DNA from: TA-20 sp035935115
GTDB taxonomy: Archaea; Thermoproteota; Nitrososphaeria; Nitrososphaerales; Nitrosopumilaceae
Length of the DNA stretch: 64,000 nt
Direction of reading: 5' to 3'
Assembly (NCBI GenBank): GCA_035935115.1
Contig: DASYXK010000020.1
Location: 58,844 to 122,843 of the forward strand
Each line of letters begins with the position of its first letter. Position 1 is the stretch's first letter. The notes under the pieces were generated by a model. It did not search any database. It was not told the DNA's origin and was given only the letters and a program-made list of their open reading frames with translations. Shown here piece by piece: positions 26,650-36,120 of the stretch. Made by a program: the position numbers and the translations under genes.

Positions 26650-27750
26650 TTAATCAAAAGTATCCCTAAGCTCTTCTAGGATCTTTTTTTGTTGCTTGTC
26701 AAGTTTGGCTGGTATGTTAACAACAAGTCTGATGTATTGATCTCCTCTACCTCTGCTATTTTGATGTGGGAGTCCTTTGCCCTTTAGTTTTATTATCGTG
26801 TTTGGTTGACTACCTGCTTCCACAGATATCTTTTCTGTGCCTTCTAAAGTAGGTATGATTATAATTTTACCAAGTGTGGCATCAATCATCGAAATGTTTT
26901 GATCATAAAATATGTCCGTGCCATCTCTTTTGAATTTCTCATGTGGTTTTACTCGAATTCTGACAATCAAGTCTCCATTTACACCGTTTGGTACTGATTC
27001 ACCTTCGCCTTTGATTGTGTATTCACCAGTATCCACACCAGGTGGGATATCAAAAGAAAGATGTTTTGTTCCTTTTTGTTTTCCTGTTCCTTTGCATTTA
27101 CTACAAGGTCTTTCTATTATCTTACCTTGACCTCTGCAAGTGTTACATGGGTGAACTGTAACAAATGTCGAAAAGCCTGTACTTCTAGATGATCTTACTT
27201 GACCATGACCATTACAAACTGTACAGGTTCGCATAGATGTCCCAGGAGTACAGCCAGAGCCCTTACAGTTTTCACAATCAATATCCTTTCGAATATCAAT
27301 TTCTTCTCTTTTTCCTTTAAGAACATCTTCTAACGTAACTGTGGTATCATAGACAAGATCTGCTCCTCTTTCCCTACTAAATCCTCCACCGCCGAATCCA
27401 CCAAATCCTCCTCTTCCAAAAAGGGATTCAAAAATAGAATCGAATCCTCCTCCACCGAATCCACCAAAGATATCCTCAAAATTCACACGAGCCCCACGGA
27501 AAATATCTTCGCTACTATATCTTCCGTCAACACCAGCATGACCATGGGTATCGTAGAGTTTTCGCTTTTCGGCGTCAGATAAAATTGCATATGCCTCTGA
27601 AATTTCCTTAAAATGTTCACCAGCATCAGGAGATTTGTTTCTATCAGGATGAAATTTTAATGCTAATTTTCTATACTGTGCCTTTATTTCATCTTGAGAA
27701 GTATTTTTTTGTACCCCTAAAACTTCATAATAATCTCGCTTGCTGCTCAT
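26650..27750 (-). CDS. dnaJ: Chaperone DnaJ (type I Hsp40)
   Basis: A 366-residue type I DnaJ. It has the J domain with HPD in KFHPDRNKS, a Gly/Phe-rich region (about 85-125), four zinc repeats (CENCKGSG, CTVCNGHG, CNTCRGQG, CSKCKGTG) and the substrate-binding C-terminal domain. It delivers substrates to DnaK and stimulates its ATPase. The full DnaK system is absent from many archaea and is usually taken as a bacterial acquisition in those that have it. It follows dnaK in the operon by 37 bases. Confidence 0.95.
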   Translation of the reverse strand: MSSKRDYYEVLGVQKNTSQDEIKAQYRKLALKFHPDRNKSPDAGEHFKEISEAYAILSDAEKRKLYDTHGHAGVDGRYSSEDIFRGARVNFEDIFGGFGGGGFDSIFESLFGRGGFGGFGGGGFSRERGADLVYDTTVTLEDVLKGKREEIDIRKDIDCENCKGSGCTPGTSMRTCTVCNGHGQVRSSRSTGFSTFVTVHPCNTCRGQGKIIERPCSKCKGTGKQKGTKHLSFDIPPGVDTGEYTIKGEGESVPNGVNGDLIVRIRVKPHEKFKRDGTDIFYDQNISMIDATLGKIIIIPTLEGTEKISVEAGSQPNTIIKLKGKGLPHQNSRGRGDQYIRLVVNIPAKLDKQQKKILEELRDTFD

Positions 27751-27787
27751 CAGAGAATTTTGATTAATCTCAAGTATAAATCATCAA

Positions 27788-29635
27788 TTATTGAGCGCCA
27801 GCAGTGTTTTGACTTGCGCTTTCATCCCCAGTTCCTCCTTGAGGTCCAGTTCCAGATGAATCAGGTCCCGGAGGCGGACTACTAGCTTTTTTGTAAACTT
27901 CTGTACTGATTTCATTAAATATTGTTTTAAGTGAATCAAGTTTTGGTTTAATTTCTGCAGAACCATTGTTAAGTACATCTTTTAATTCTTTGATAGCGTT
28001 TGTGACTTTAATTCCTTGTTCTTGTGTGATTTTGCCTTTTAGATCGTTATTGATTGAGTTTTCACAATCATAAATAAGCTTCTCAGCGTCATTTTTAATT
28101 TCAATTTCTTCTTTTTTCTTCCTATCTTGTTCAGCATAAACCTCTGCATCTTTTTTCAATTTTTCAATTTCTTCTTTTGAAAGCTTGGTGCTTGCAGTTA
28201 CTGTGAGCTTTGCTTCTTTTTGTGTACCGAGATCCTTTGCTGTAACATTGAGTATTCCGTTTGCATCAAGATCAAACTTTACTTCAATTTGTGGAATACC
28301 CCTTTGCGCTGGCAAGATTCCAGTAAGGTTAAAGTTTCCAAGTGAAATATTGTCAGTAGCCATAGGTCTTTCACCTTGTACTATGTGTACTGTTACGGCA
28401 GTTTGTTGGTCTGCTGCAGTAGTAAAGATCTTGCTTTTAGATGTAGGAATTGTAGTGTTTCTTTCAATTAACGGTTCACGTAATCCACCAAGCACTTCTA
28501 CTCCAAGAGTAAGTGGAGTAACATCAAGGAGTACAATGTCACTTGTAATATCTCCTGCAATAATACCTGCCTGTATTCCAGCACCTAATGCTACTGCTTC
28601 CATAGGATCAACTCCAGATTCAGGTTCCTTGCCTAAAACAGAGGCAACAAACTTTTTTACTAATGGAATTCGTGTTGGGCCTCCAACAAGAACAATTTTA
28701 GTAATATCGGAAGGTGAAAGTTTTGCATCTTCCAAAGCTTTTGTCATTGATGGCCTACATCTTTCTACAATTGGATTTATGAGATCTTCAAGTTTTGAAC
28801 GGGTAAGTTTCATTTCTAGATTCTTTGGACCAGCGGTTTTATCATATGATATGAATGGTAAAGTGATATCAGTCTCCATTACGGAAGAAAGTTCAATTTT
28901 TGCTCTTTCTGCAGCTTCCCTTACTCTAACCATCGCTGCGTTATCCTTTGAGAGATCGATTCCAGTGTTTTTTCTAAAAGCATCAACTATGTAATCTATT
29001 ATGATCTTATCCATATCAGTACCCCCAAGTTGTGTATCACCAGAGGTGCTCATCACTTCAAAAACGCCACCACCCATTTCCATTATGGTTACATCAAGTG
29101 TTCCACCACCCAAATCAAACACCAAAATTTTCATGTCTTGCTTTGCCTTGTCTAAACCAAATGCAAGTGATGCAGCTGTTGGTTCGTTGATAATTCTAAC
29201 AACTTCTAGTCCGGCTATCTGACCAGCATCCTTTGTTGCTTGTCTTTGATTATCGTCAAAATATGCAGGCACTGTAATTACTGCTTTTTCGATTTTTTCT
29301 CCAATAAACGCCTCTGCATCTCTTTTTATTTTCTGCAAAATAAATGCAGAAATTTGTTGTGGTTTGTATTCCTTGTCATTTATTTTGAAAATATAATCAC
29401 TTCCCATCTTTCGTTTTGCAGCTACTATTGTGCCTCCCGGATTTGTAACGGCCTGTCTTCTTGCAGGTTCTCCTACAAGAAGCTGCCCATCTTTTGTAAA
29501 GGCAACAACAGATGGAAACGCTTTACCACCTACGGTTGTTCCTTCAGCTGCTGGAATGAGCGTTGGTTTACCACCCATCATTACTGCTGCAGCAGAATTA
29601 CTTGTTCCTAAATCTATTCCTATAATTTTTGCCAT
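27788..29635 (-). CDS. dnaK: Chaperone DnaK (Hsp70)
   Basis: A 615-residue Hsp70 with IIGIDLGTSNSAAAV at the N-terminus, VFDLGGGTLDV for ATP, and the substrate-binding domain ending in a lid helix. The C-terminus is a flexible Gly/Pro/Ser-rich tail (PPPGPDSSGTGPQGG) in place of the bacterial EEVD-like or acidic end. It folds and refolds proteins with GrpE and DnaJ, which lie on either side in the same operon (grpE first). The chaperone set is bacterial-type. Confidence 0.96.
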   Translation of the reverse strand: MAKIIGIDLGTSNSAAAVMMGGKPTLIPAAEGTTVGGKAFPSVVAFTKDGQLLVGEPARRQAVTNPGGTIVAAKRKMGSDYIFKINDKEYKPQQISAFILQKIKRDAEAFIGEKIEKAVITVPAYFDDNQRQATKDAGQIAGLEVVRIINEPTAASLAFGLDKAKQDMKILVFDLGGGTLDVTIMEMGGGVFEVMSTSGDTQLGGTDMDKIIIDYIVDAFRKNTGIDLSKDNAAMVRVREAAERAKIELSSVMETDITLPFISYDKTAGPKNLEMKLTRSKLEDLINPIVERCRPSMTKALEDAKLSPSDITKIVLVGGPTRIPLVKKFVASVLGKEPESGVDPMEAVALGAGIQAGIIAGDITSDIVLLDVTPLTLGVEVLGGLREPLIERNTTIPTSKSKIFTTAADQQTAVTVHIVQGERPMATDNISLGNFNLTGILPAQRGIPQIEVKFDLDANGILNVTAKDLGTQKEAKLTVTASTKLSKEEIEKLKKDAEVYAEQDRKKKEEIEIKNDAEKLIYDCENSINNDLKGKITQEQGIKVTNAIKELKDVLNNGSAEIKPKLDSLKTIFNEISTEVYKKASSPPPGPDSSGTGPQGGTGDESASQNTAGAQ

Positions 29636-29656
29636 ATTATTATCATAATCCTATTA

Positions 29657-30193
29657 TCATGTTTTTTTTGATATTTCTACCAAACTAGGTCTAATAACTC
29701 TGTTTTGTAAAATATATCCCTTACGAATCTCTGCAGTAATTGTATTGTCATCAAGTGATGGATCTTCTTTTACAGATATTGCCTCATGTAATTGAGGATT
29801 AAAAATTTCTCCAAGTGTCTCAATAGAAGTAACACCATTTTCTGACAAAAATGAATCCATATTTTTTAGAATGGCTGATAACCCATCAGTGTTTATTTTT
29901 TGTTTAGCAAGTGCATCTTTTGCCCTTACAAAATCATCGTATATTGAAAGAAATTTTAACATCATGGAATCTAAAGCATAATTTACTTTACTTTGAACAT
30001 CTAATTCTGTTCTCTTTTTCAGGTTTTCAAAATCAGCAAGAAGATATTGAAGTTTTTTCTCATAAGATGCAGTTTTTTCTTGTTCTTGTTTTAGCTGTGC
30101 TTTTAACTCATCAATAATTTTTTCTTGAGAAGTATCATTATCAGACACATCCTCAGTTTCTACTTCCATTTTTTCATCGCTTTCTTCAGACAA
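29657..30193 (-). CDS. grpE: Nucleotide exchange factor GrpE
   Basis: A 178-residue protein with an acidic disordered start (about 1-25), a long coiled coil (about 25-80, LKAQLKQEQEKTASYEKKLQ), and a beta domain with FNPQLHEAIS and KGYILQNRVIRPSLVEIS. GrpE releases ADP from DnaK. It is the first chaperone gene on this strand, 21 bases before dnaK, and 36 bases after the preceding uncharacterised gene. Transcription may therefore begin further upstream. Confidence 0.92.
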   Translation of the reverse strand: MSEESDEKMEVETEDVSDNDTSQEKIIDELKAQLKQEQEKTASYEKKLQYLLADFENLKKRTELDVQSKVNYALDSMMLKFLSIYDDFVRAKDALAKQKINTDGLSAILKNMDSFLSENGVTSIETLGEIFNPQLHEAISVKEDPSLDDNTITAEIRKGYILQNRVIRPSLVEISKKT

Positions 30194-30229
30194 ACTAAAT
30201 CCATTAAAATTCGTCTAATTTTACTCTTA

Positions 30230-31387
30230 TTACAGAATCTCACATAATGGATTTGTTTTTATGATTATGATATCAGAATCTTTATTGTTCTTACTAATTT
30301 TCTCATAATCCGATTTTGAACACGCTACAACAATTGTTGTTTTATCACTATGAAATAAATCAAAGGTAGGACCTTGATGAATTTCTACATCTCCGATATA
30401 ATCGCGTAACTTGGTAACAAGTGAATTTAGCATATCTACTTTATCACCACGCATTTCATAGGAATCAAGTGTCCAAAGGATAGTGACTCGAGTTCTGCTT
30501 GCTTTGAGTTCATTTTTTTTGAGTGTAGAACGAATCTCATCTATGAGTCTCTTAACATAACCTTCAATTCCCTTTATACTTCCATTAACTAGATACATCA
30601 TAGTGCCTGCTCCTTCAATCGATGTTCCAAGAGATCTCAGATCATAAAGTCCATTTGTCATATCATCTAAAAAGAGATCTTTGAATTCAGTGAACATGAG
30701 ATCTGCTCTTGTTGTCGGTTCCTGAGCAAATTTACATACTTCAAGTATACTTGACAAACCAGAAAACTGAGAAAGAATCTTTATTGCATGAAAAAGCTCT
30801 GAGGAGGAAATTGCTACAAACTTTTTTTCTTTTTTATCAATAGCAAGCAACTTTGCAAGTTTGTCATCTACTTTACCATTAAAAGAACCAATAATTTCAG
30901 GAGTCTGGTTTTTTGCTCCAAGTGGATAATAAAAATATGAAATGCCTTTGCCCATCTCAAGACCTGTAACATGTTCTAAAAGTGAAATAGTTTCATTATT
31001 ACCTCCAATTCCTGTAGGAAGGTTGTAAATGACAGAACCTCCTTTTTTCATTGCACTAGTAGCTGCTTTGAATTTAGAATGAATCTCCATTTTTGTTTCT
31101 TGTCCAGTTTTTCTGATTCTTGGTGCAAAAAAGAGATACTCTGAGTGAGAAATTGCAACATCAATTGGTTCTACTCCAAGTAATGGTTCATCTTCTTTTA
31201 AGGAGGTAACATCGGGATAGGTCTTTGCAATCTCTGATTTTAGAGAAATAGCCATATGAGCAGATTCATCTACAATAAAGACGTCTGCGCCTTTGATTGC
31301 CATTTGACACGCAATAGAATAACCCTCAGTACTAAGACCATAAACAACAACTTTTGTAGCTACCAAATCATTGGAGCTAGGAGACAA
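30230..31387 (-). CDS. Rossmann-fold protein, nucleotide-sugar dehydrogenase-like, function unknown
   Basis: A 385-residue soluble protein. The N-terminus VVVYGLSTEGYSIACQMAIK with VFIVDE looks like an NAD-binding Rossmann fold, and the order of segments (a VIYNLPTGIGGN stretch, then a helical core) recalls nucleotide-sugar dehydrogenases. The catalytic Cys motif (GxGGxC) of that family is not visible, so it may not act as such. The C-terminal ~100 residues are separate in character. It lies upstream of grpE on the same strand, so it may belong to the same transcript. It is divergent from the DUF354 gene. Confidence 0.6.
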   Translation of the reverse strand: MSPSSNDLVATKVVVYGLSTEGYSIACQMAIKGADVFIVDESAHMAISLKSEIAKTYPDVTSLKEDEPLLGVEPIDVAISHSEYLFFAPRIRKTGQETKMEIHSKFKAATSAMKKGGSVIYNLPTGIGGNNETISLLEHVTGLEMGKGISYFYYPLGAKNQTPEIIGSFNGKVDDKLAKLLAIDKKEKKFVAISSSELFHAIKILSQFSGLSSILEVCKFAQEPTTRADLMFTEFKDLFLDDMTNGLYDLRSLGTSIEGAGTMMYLVNGSIKGIEGYVKRLIDEIRSTLKKNELKASRTRVTILWTLDSYEMRGDKVDMLNSLVTKLRDYIGDVEIHQGPTFDLFHSDKTTIVVACSKSDYEKISKNNKDSDIIIIKTNPLCEIL

Positions 31388-31431
31388 GGCTAAGAAAAAC
31401 TTTTTCCATGCTGAAATTCTATCAAAAATGT

Positions 31432-32469
31432 TTGAAAATCTGGTTTGATATACTTACTCCAAAACAACTTTTGTTTTTTGAGCCTATGATCGTAAAATTA
31501 CGTAAAAACAATCAAATTCTATGCACTTCTAGGAACTATCGCGAGGTTGTAGAGCTTGCCAAAGTTAGAAACGTAAAGATTGTACTCGTTGGAAAGCATG
31601 GAGGATCGAATAAATCCGGAAAATTAAAGGCCAGTCTTGAACGAACACTGCATTTATCTCAAATAGTAGGAAAGTTTGCTCCAGATCTAACTATTAGCTT
31701 CTGTTCACCTGAAGCGGCAAGAATTTCTTTTGGGACAGGCATCAAACACATTGCCTTTTCTGATTCGCCCCATGCAGAAGCAGTTATGAGACTTTCTGTA
31801 CCATTTGTACAAAAACTTCTAATTCCATGGATAATTCCAAAAAAGGAATTTGTCAGATATGGAATTACAGAAAAAGACATCATGCATTATAGATCGATAG
31901 ATGCTGCATTAATAGTAAAACAGAAATCAAAAAATTATTCAAAGAATGATTTTCATCTCAAGGACAAAAAGACTGTTCTTGTAAGAGTTGAGGAGTCCCA
32001 AGCTGCATATATTAAGACTCGAAAAAACACTAGTACGAATATTATAAATGAAATTGCAAAAGAACTCTCAAATTGCAATATAGTTGTCTTAGGCAGATAT
32101 TTACCACACATAAATCAGCTCAAAAAAGAATTTGGAAACAAGATAATAGTGATGGATAAAGTAGTAGATGGAAAAGCGCTTCTTAGATTTACTGATGTTT
32201 TTATAGGTTCTGGAGGCACGATGACTGCAGAGGCTGCATTAATGGGAATTCCAACTATTTCTTATGATGCAGTTCCTAACCATATAGAGAAATATCTTGT
32301 GATAATTGGTTTAGTAAAAAGACAAAAAAATCCAAAAATAATTATAAAATTAGTTAAGAAAATTTTAAAATCTGACAATCGAAATCTTAGAAAAAAAGCA
32401 AAAACAATATTAAATTCAATGGAAGATCCTGTTTCTAAACTTCTTACTGCGATTAGAACCATTCAATAA
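31432..32469 (+). CDS. DUF354 family protein, GT-B fold
   Basis: The best start is the TTG at 31432, giving MKIWFDILTPKQLLFFEPMI, the usual opening of the DUF354 family; the frame is open back to an ATG at 31408. The family has a GT-B fold like UDP-GlcNAc 2-epimerases and glycosyltransferases. The C-terminal half shows FIGSGGTMTAEAALMGIPTI, which would sit at a nucleotide-sugar site. Function is unknown; a role in sugar metabolism is likely. It shares a very short promoter gap with the divergent gene. Confidence 0.75.
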   Translation: MKIWFDILTPKQLLFFEPMIVKLRKNNQILCTSRNYREVVELAKVRNVKIVLVGKHGGSNKSGKLKASLERTLHLSQIVGKFAPDLTISFCSPEAARISFGTGIKHIAFSDSPHAEAVMRLSVPFVQKLLIPWIIPKKEFVRYGITEKDIMHYRSIDAALIVKQKSKNYSKNDFHLKDKKTVLVRVEESQAAYIKTRKNTSTNIINEIAKELSNCNIVVLGRYLPHINQLKKEFGNKIIVMDKVVDGKALLRFTDVFIGSGGTMTAEAALMGIPTISYDAVPNHIEKYLVIIGLVKRQKNPKIIIKLVKKILKSDNRNLRKKAKTILNSMEDPVSKLLTAIRTIQ

Positions 32470-32565
32470 TATTCAAGTACAAACGACCTTCGAAAAATCA
32501 TCCTGAACACAAACAATGTACTGAATAACATATAAGGGAACTTAGTGGAAGATTCAACGCCCGGA

Positions 32566-32655
32566 AGCCCGGTAGAGGAGAAATCCACCGAGTGTAGCGG
32601 TCAAGCATAGGGGCCTTTGGAGCCCTTGACCCCAGTTCGAATCTGGGCCGGGCTA
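32566..32655 (+). tRNA. trnQ: tRNA-Gln (anticodon TTG) with a 17-nt intron in the D arm
   Basis: The acceptor arms are AGCCCGG and CCGGGCT and the anticodon loop is CTTTGGA (TTG, glutamine). The T arm is CCCAG-TTCGAAT-CTGGG. A 17-nt insertion (32576-32592) follows position 10, just inside the D arm. It fits a bulge-helix-bulge: CGGT (exon) pairs with ACCG (intron), flanked by 3-nt bulges AGA and AGT, with a GGA/TCC stem capped by GAAA. Cutting after AG on both sides gives the normal D arm GTGT...GCAT. A TATA-like ACATATAAG lies about 35 bases upstream. CCA is not encoded. Confidence 0.92.
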
Positions 32656-32674
32656 TTTTTTATTTTTAAGATTA

Positions 32675-32911
32675 CTACATGTAAGATCCTGTTGGAACAA
32701 GGTGCCAGTGCGGCAATAGCGATATACCAATCAACAATGGAATTAAGAAAATTGCAATTGAAATTACAGATAATATTATGCCAAGCCATAAACAATTTTT
32801 TGCCTTACTTGGATCATCGTCTTTTATTATAAAATAAGCAATGACTCCTCCTATAATATTAAAGAGAATAGGTAAGAGAAACCAGAGGCTGCTTCTTTTC
32901 CTTATTTCCAT
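32675..32911 (-). CDS. Small two-helix membrane protein
   Basis: A 78-residue protein. It has a short basic N-terminus (MEIRKRSS), a first hydrophobic segment (LWFLLPILFNIIGGVIAYFI), a charged loop with DDDPSKAKNC, and a second segment (LGIILSVISIAIFLIPLLI). This resembles the small prokaryotic membrane proteins with two helices and a conserved Asp/Lys loop, but I cannot name the family. It lies between tRNA-Gln and the ABC-2 permease gene, on the minus strand. Confidence 0.65.
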   Translation of the reverse strand: MEIRKRSSLWFLLPILFNIIGGVIAYFIIKDDDPSKAKNCLWLGIILSVISIAIFLIPLLIGISLLPHWHLVPTGSYM

Positions 32912-32959
32912 TGAACAAATTACTAGTTATTAGAATTTAAACCACGTTATGTTTCTTAA

Positions 32960-33721
32960 TTATATTTCAAGTTTGGAGAGAAGTTTGGTGGATATCGTAA
33001 ATAAAATCAAAGCCACAACAACTAGAACAATCATCTCAATTCCAACAAAAGCGCTAAAATTTCCAAATATTCCTGCTCTTACAACATCTACAAGATATGT
33101 AAGCGGGTTAAGATAAAATGCAGTTGAAAGCGGCTCTGGTGCACCTTGTGCAGGATAAAATGCCGTACTTACGAATGCAAAAAAAAGAAAGACGGTATTA
33201 ATAACAACATTGAATCCTTCACTGGACTGTAGTCTAGTAGAGATTATAGATGCAATAGAGCCAAAAAGGATAGAACCGGTAACTGAGGCAAAAACTACTA
33301 GCGGTATAGTATAGAAATTAAATTCAACAGATTTGAAGAAGAGCGGATATCCAACAGCGGTGATAAGAGCCGCACTTATCAAACCAACAATACCAATTGT
33401 GTAAATGTTGCTCAAGATATAATGAGCTCTAGTGAACGGTCCAACAAGAATTTGTTCAAACATTCCGTGTCTTCTGTCATTCCAAATAATAATTCCGGAT
33501 ATGAGAGTACTATTCATTATGTTAAAACCAATCATGCCAGAAGCTATGAATGCTGGATAGTCTAGAGATTTGCTTCCAAATGGAACTGAATGAATCAAAG
33601 CAGTATAAGCAAAACCAGCTACAAAGATATAGATCAGCGGGAAAACAATCTGCCAGATCAAAAAACCCTTGTTAAGAGAGATAGTGAGATTTCTATTTAC
33701 TAATCTAATTATTGGATGCAT
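32960..33721 (-). CDS. ABC-2 type transporter permease
   Basis: A 253-residue protein with six hydrophobic segments in the ABC-2 layout. The sequence around NDRRHGMFEQILVGPFTR is the coupling region between helices 2 and 3 that contacts the ATPase, and FLNPLTYLVDVVRAG is the typical segment near the last helices. Such permeases export drugs, lipids or polysaccharides. The substrate is unknown. It overlaps the 3' end of the ATPase gene by 17 bases, so the two are translationally coupled. Confidence 0.85.
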   Translation of the reverse strand: MHPIIRLVNRNLTISLNKGFLIWQIVFPLIYIFVAGFAYTALIHSVPFGSKSLDYPAFIASGMIGFNIMNSTLISGIIIWNDRRHGMFEQILVGPFTRAHYILSNIYTIGIVGLISAALITAVGYPLFFKSVEFNFYTIPLVVFASVTGSILFGSIASIISTRLQSSEGFNVVINTVFLFFAFVSTAFYPAQGAPEPLSTAFYLNPLTYLVDVVRAGIFGNFSAFVGIEMIVLVVVALILFTISTKLLSKLEI

Positions 33722-34646
33722 TAGAATTTTTCACCACTGTAAGAAATATTTCTTCAAGAGTTGTAGGCATTACAGACAAATCCTCTATAGATATATTGTT
33801 TGCTGTTAAGATTTGTAGAATTTTTAGTAACACTTCCTCAGAATCATTTGATCGAATTGTTATGTTTGTTCCAGAATTAAAATCAATTTCATAGTCTTTT
33901 GTATCAATTAAAAGACCTCGTACATCTTTTTTTGTTTCAGAAATACGGATTTTAATTGTTTTTTCTCGACCAAATTTATTTTTTAGTTCATTAGGAGTAT
34001 CTATAGCAATTATTTTACCTTTGTTAATAATAGCAACTTCATCGCACAAATATTCGGCTTCATTTAGTATATGAGTTGTAAAAAATATTGTAAGACCTTC
34101 TTTGACTTTCTTTTTAATATAATCCAGCAATCCGCGTCTAGCAGATGGATCTAATCCCACCGTGGGTTCATCAAGAAACAAAAGTTCTATATCATGCATA
34201 AATTCTCGTGCAACTTGGACTCTTCTTCTTTGACCAATTGAAAGATCGTCGTTTTTCATTTTTCTTATTTCTTGTAGATCAAAAGCAGAAAGAAGTTCCT
34301 CTACTCGATCTTTTCTTGTCTTTCTCTCAACATTCCACATCATACCATATTTTTCCAGTGATTTTTCTACACTTAGTGTTGGTTCATAACTTGGCTGTTG
34401 TAAAACAACTCCTATTTTCTTTCTTACATCAAGAGGATGTCGGATGGCATCCATTCCAAGAATGTTAATAGTTCCACTTGTTGGTGCGATCAGAGTAGTA
34501 AGTAGTTTGATTGCAGTGGTTTTTCCAGCACCATTTGGTCCCAAAAAGCCAAAAATCTTACCAGAGTTCACAGAAAGATCTATTCCATCTACTGCCATGA
34601 TTGATCCATATGATTTAGAAAGTGAATTTGCCACAATACAGGACAT
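33705..34646 (-). CDS. ABC transporter ATP-binding protein (ABC-2 exporter)
   Basis: The start is the ATG at 34646 (MSCIVANSLSKSYGSIMAVD), giving 313 residues; the open frame continues upstream but reads as non-coding there. It has Walker A GPNGAGKT, Q-loop QQPSYEP, signature LSIGQRRRVQVAREF, and Walker B LLFLDEPTVGLDP. The C-terminal ~80 residues are the extra domain seen in the DrrA-type exporters. It pairs with the permease downstream. It is divergent from the RPA gene, and the two promoters share 76 bases. Confidence 0.88.
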   Translation of the reverse strand: MSCIVANSLSKSYGSIMAVDGIDLSVNSGKIFGFLGPNGAGKTTAIKLLTTLIAPTSGTINILGMDAIRHPLDVRKKIGVVLQQPSYEPTLSVEKSLEKYGMMWNVERKTRKDRVEELLSAFDLQEIRKMKNDDLSIGQRRRVQVAREFMHDIELLFLDEPTVGLDPSARRGLLDYIKKKVKEGLTIFFTTHILNEAEYLCDEVAIINKGKIIAIDTPNELKNKFGREKTIKIRISETKKDVRGLLIDTKDYEIDFNSGTNITIRSNDSEEVLLKILQILTANNISIEDLSVMPTTLEEIFLTVVKNSNASNN

Positions 34647-34722
34647 TAAAGAATATTTTATTCCCCCCACTAATTTAGCTAATGAAATTTTTATTAATAC
34701 ACACTTTCTAACACATAGTAAC

Positions 34723-36120
34723 TTGTCAGAATTTGAGTCTCTATTAAACAAACTTCTAGAACAAAAGCCTGATCTTTCAAGATCAGACATACAGGAAATG
34801 ATTGAAAAAAAGAAAGAAAAGATCGGTGCCGGATATCTGACAGATCAAGGTGCTCTTTTTCTCATAGCATCAGATCTTGGAGTGTCCTTAAATGAACAAT
34901 TGAAAGTTGAGATGGGTCTTAAGGATCTATACGTGGGAGCAAAAGAAATTACACTTCAAACAAGAGTGATGAATGTTTATCCAGCAAAACAGTTTTCTAG
35001 AAAAGATGGTTCTCAGTTTCTCCTTAGAACTATGACAGTTTATGATGCAGACTCACGAGCAAAGGTCAAGTTATGGGATGAAAAAGCAAACTTACCGGGA
35101 ATAGAAACCCTCAAGCCTGGCGATTTAGTAAAAATAATCAAAGCTTATGTAAAATCCGACATGACTGGTACTCCCATAATCAATGTTGGTTCAAATTCAA
35201 ATATTGAGACAGGTGATGTACAAAATGACATTCCTTCTCTTGATTCAATTACTGATGATGTTAGTACAATAAAAGAAAATCAGCAAAATTTGGTAGTTTC
35301 TGGCATCTTAGATGGAAATGTCAGGGTTTCTGAATTTACAAACTTTAAGGGTCAACCAGGTAAAGCACTCCACTTACGAATCAAAGGAAAAGGCGAAACA
35401 TATGCACGTGTTGTACTATGGAATACTGATGAAAAACATCTCCCAAAAATGATTACACTTGGTGCAAAGACTAGACTCATCGGAGTTAGAACCAAAATGG
35501 GTCAACAGGGACTAGAACTGCATGGTGATGAGGGTACAGTAATTGAAATCGAAGGCACAAAAGAAATTCAACCAATAATTATTAGAGTTTTATCTATGAC
35601 GAAAAATGATTCTGGAAATATAATGATTTTAGGAACGGAACAAAATAAGAAAATTTTAAACATTGTAGATTCAGCCGGAGTTTCTAAAGATCTGAAAGTT
35701 GGTGATGTAATAGAATGCATGCCGACCAAAGTATATGGAAATTCAGTAACACTAGAAGGAGATTCATTTATCAGAAAAACAGAGGATAACAAAATGCCAA
35801 CCATTTCAGAAATAAGAACTAAAATCAGAGATCTAAAGCCAAGCGACAATATCTATTGCATAGAATCTATTATTCTAAAAAATCCAGAAAGACGTGAGAT
35901 TCAGACAAAGACTGGTGAATTGGTATCTCTTTCAGAGGTGTTTATTGAAGATGATACTGGACAAATCTGGTTAAAAGGTTGGAGAAACCAAGCTAGATTA
36001 CTAGACCAGTTTTCCCAAGGTGAGATAATCACGGTAACAGGTGTAACTGCAAAAGCTGGGTTGGAAGGTAGAATTGAACTCTTTTTGACTCCATTTTCAG
36101 GCATTATAAAGAAAAATTAA
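34723..36120 (+). CDS. Replication protein A-like single-stranded DNA-binding protein
   Basis: I place the start at the TTG at 34723 (MSEFESLLNKLLEQKPDLSR), giving 465 residues. The open frame runs upstream into the divergent ABC gene and should be dropped there. An N-terminal helical part is followed by at least three OB-fold repeats: around RVMNVYPAKQFSRKDGSQ, around VRVSEFTNFKGQPGKALHLR, and a C-terminal one around GELVSLSEVFIEDDTGQI. It would coat single-stranded DNA in replication and repair. Its 3' end overlaps the Lhr helicase gene by 4 bases, in a convergent pair. Confidence 0.82.
   Translation: MSEFESLLNKLLEQKPDLSRSDIQEMIEKKKEKIGAGYLTDQGALFLIASDLGVSLNEQLKVEMGLKDLYVGAKEITLQTRVMNVYPAKQFSRKDGSQFLLRTMTVYDADSRAKVKLWDEKANLPGIETLKPGDLVKIIKAYVKSDMTGTPIINVGSNSNIETGDVQNDIPSLDSITDDVSTIKENQQNLVVSGILDGNVRVSEFTNFKGQPGKALHLRIKGKGETYARVVLWNTDEKHLPKMITLGAKTRLIGVRTKMGQQGLELHGDEGTVIEIEGTKEIQPIIIRVLSMTKNDSGNIMILGTEQNKKILNIVDSAGVSKDLKVGDVIECMPTKVYGNSVTLEGDSFIRKTEDNKMPTISEIRTKIRDLKPSDNIYCIESIILKNPERREIQTKTGELVSLSEVFIEDDTGQIWLKGWRNQARLLDQFSQGEIITVTGVTAKAGLEGRIELFLTPFSGIIKKN

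Noticed and set aside
28185..28994. A 269-codon open frame on the plus strand opposite dnaK
   Set aside because: It is a shadow of dnaK; the protein is Ser/Thr-rich with no family pattern, and dnaK is unmistakable on the other strand.
34444..34722. Upstream extension of the RPA gene
   Set aside because: This part is antisense to the ABC ATPase with its Walker A motif. The RPA-like sequence begins near 34723.
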